NCBI GenBank assembly: GCA_021850325.1
Contig: JAJZMF010000002.1
Span: 1-46,225, forward strand
DNA length: 46,225 bases
Reading direction: 5' to 3'
Source of the DNA: Actinomycetes bacterium
GTDB taxonomy: Bacteria; Actinomycetota; Acidimicrobiia; Acidimicrobiales; Palsa-688
How positions within the stretch are numbered: the stretch's first letter is position 1; every line of letters starts with the position of its first letter. The notes beneath the pieces were generated by a model. The model did not search any database and was not told the DNA's origin. It worked only from the letters and a program-made list of their open reading frames with translations. A program made the position numbers and the translations under genes. This document shows positions 46,075-46,225 of the stretch, in pieces.

Positions 46075-46225
46075 GGGCGCACCGGGCCCGGCGGGCCGCC
46101 GGCACGCCGGAGGAGGACCGGTGTATCAGGAGGCCGCCAGGGGCATCTTTGTCCCTTACCGGCGAAGGGCGAAGGCATTTGTGCCGCCCCCACCACTATT
46201 AGCGTTTGTCAGGCAACTCTTAGTA
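46075..46225. promoter_or_regulatory. Probable promoter region running off the right edge
   Basis: After a GC-rich stretch the sequence turns AT-richer (46143-46225). It includes ATTAGCGTTT (46199-46208), a -35-like TTGTCA (46206-46211) and TCAGGCAACTCT (46209-46220). The matching -10 would lie beyond the window. Both sequence blocks recur elsewhere in the window. Confidence 0.4.

Noticed and set aside
1-46225. tRNA, rRNA, insertion sequences, integrases, prophage genes
   Set aside because: Looked for tRNA-like T-loop sequences and transposase/integrase motifs in the intergenic regions and translations; none was found.

Overview
The window is a GC-rich (roughly 70% or more by eye) actinobacterial chromosomal segment. 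Support comes from GTG/TTG starts, ATGA/GTGA stop-start overlaps within operons, several genes with a -10-like hexamer 6-8 nt before the start codon (leaderless mRNA style), and the families present (F420-type luciferase-like monooxygenase, IclR, LacI, actinobacterial NarL-type two-component system). An Acidimicrobiia-like lineage is possible, but the sequence alone does not prove it. No tRNA, rRNA, CRISPR array, transposase or integrase was recognised.

Region 1 (1-10.85 kb) is a myo-inositol / inositol-like catabolic locus. A minus-strand arm carries iclR, a transaldolase-family gene and the start of a luciferase-like monooxygenase. A divergent plus-strand operon carries iolG, iolE, a second iolG, iolB, iolD, mmsA and a hydroxypyruvate-isomerase-like gene. 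The shared promoter region has palindromic IclR-type operators on both sides, and the iol promoter has a consensus TTGACA -35. IolC (kinase) and IolJ (aldolase) are not recognisable in the operon. Region 2 (10.85-21.2 kb) holds a LacI regulator, a secreted propeller/glycine-rich protein, an MFS transporter, and a PfkB kinase followed by a sugar ABC importer (binding protein plus two permeases, no ATPase). A small SAM methyltransferase follows.

Region 3 (21.2-30.1 kb) is a redox-regulation island. It has a membrane-anchored propeller protein, an Rrf2 regulator with three cysteines and an extra C-terminal domain, and a NarL-type histidine kinase/response regulator. Divergent from these is a two-gene operon for a NosR/NapH-like membrane iron-sulfur protein and a 763-residue ferredoxin - GltD-like flavoprotein - flavodoxin fusion. 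A 20-bp perfect hairpin closes the operon. A very long acyltransferase-3/SGNH protein follows, then 1.37 kb without a recognisable gene.

Region 4 (34.5-46.2 kb) looks like an unusual RiPP locus. A 68-residue precursor carries an exact lasso-type leader motif (YxxPxLxxxGxxxxxTxG), but its core lacks the Asp/Glu at ring positions 7-9. It is 7 nt from an asparagine-synthetase-like gene that lacks the glutaminase domain. Nearby are a sulfotransferase, an HPr-kinase-like protein with a destroyed P-loop, a second HPr-kinase-like protein with an intact P-loop, an FAD oxidoreductase, a methyltransferase-like protein, a secreted TIM-barrel-like protein, and a giant HTH-nSTAND-TM-WD40 protein on the same strand as the precursor. 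No lasso B1 (RRE/PqqD) or B2 (protease) gene is visible in the window.
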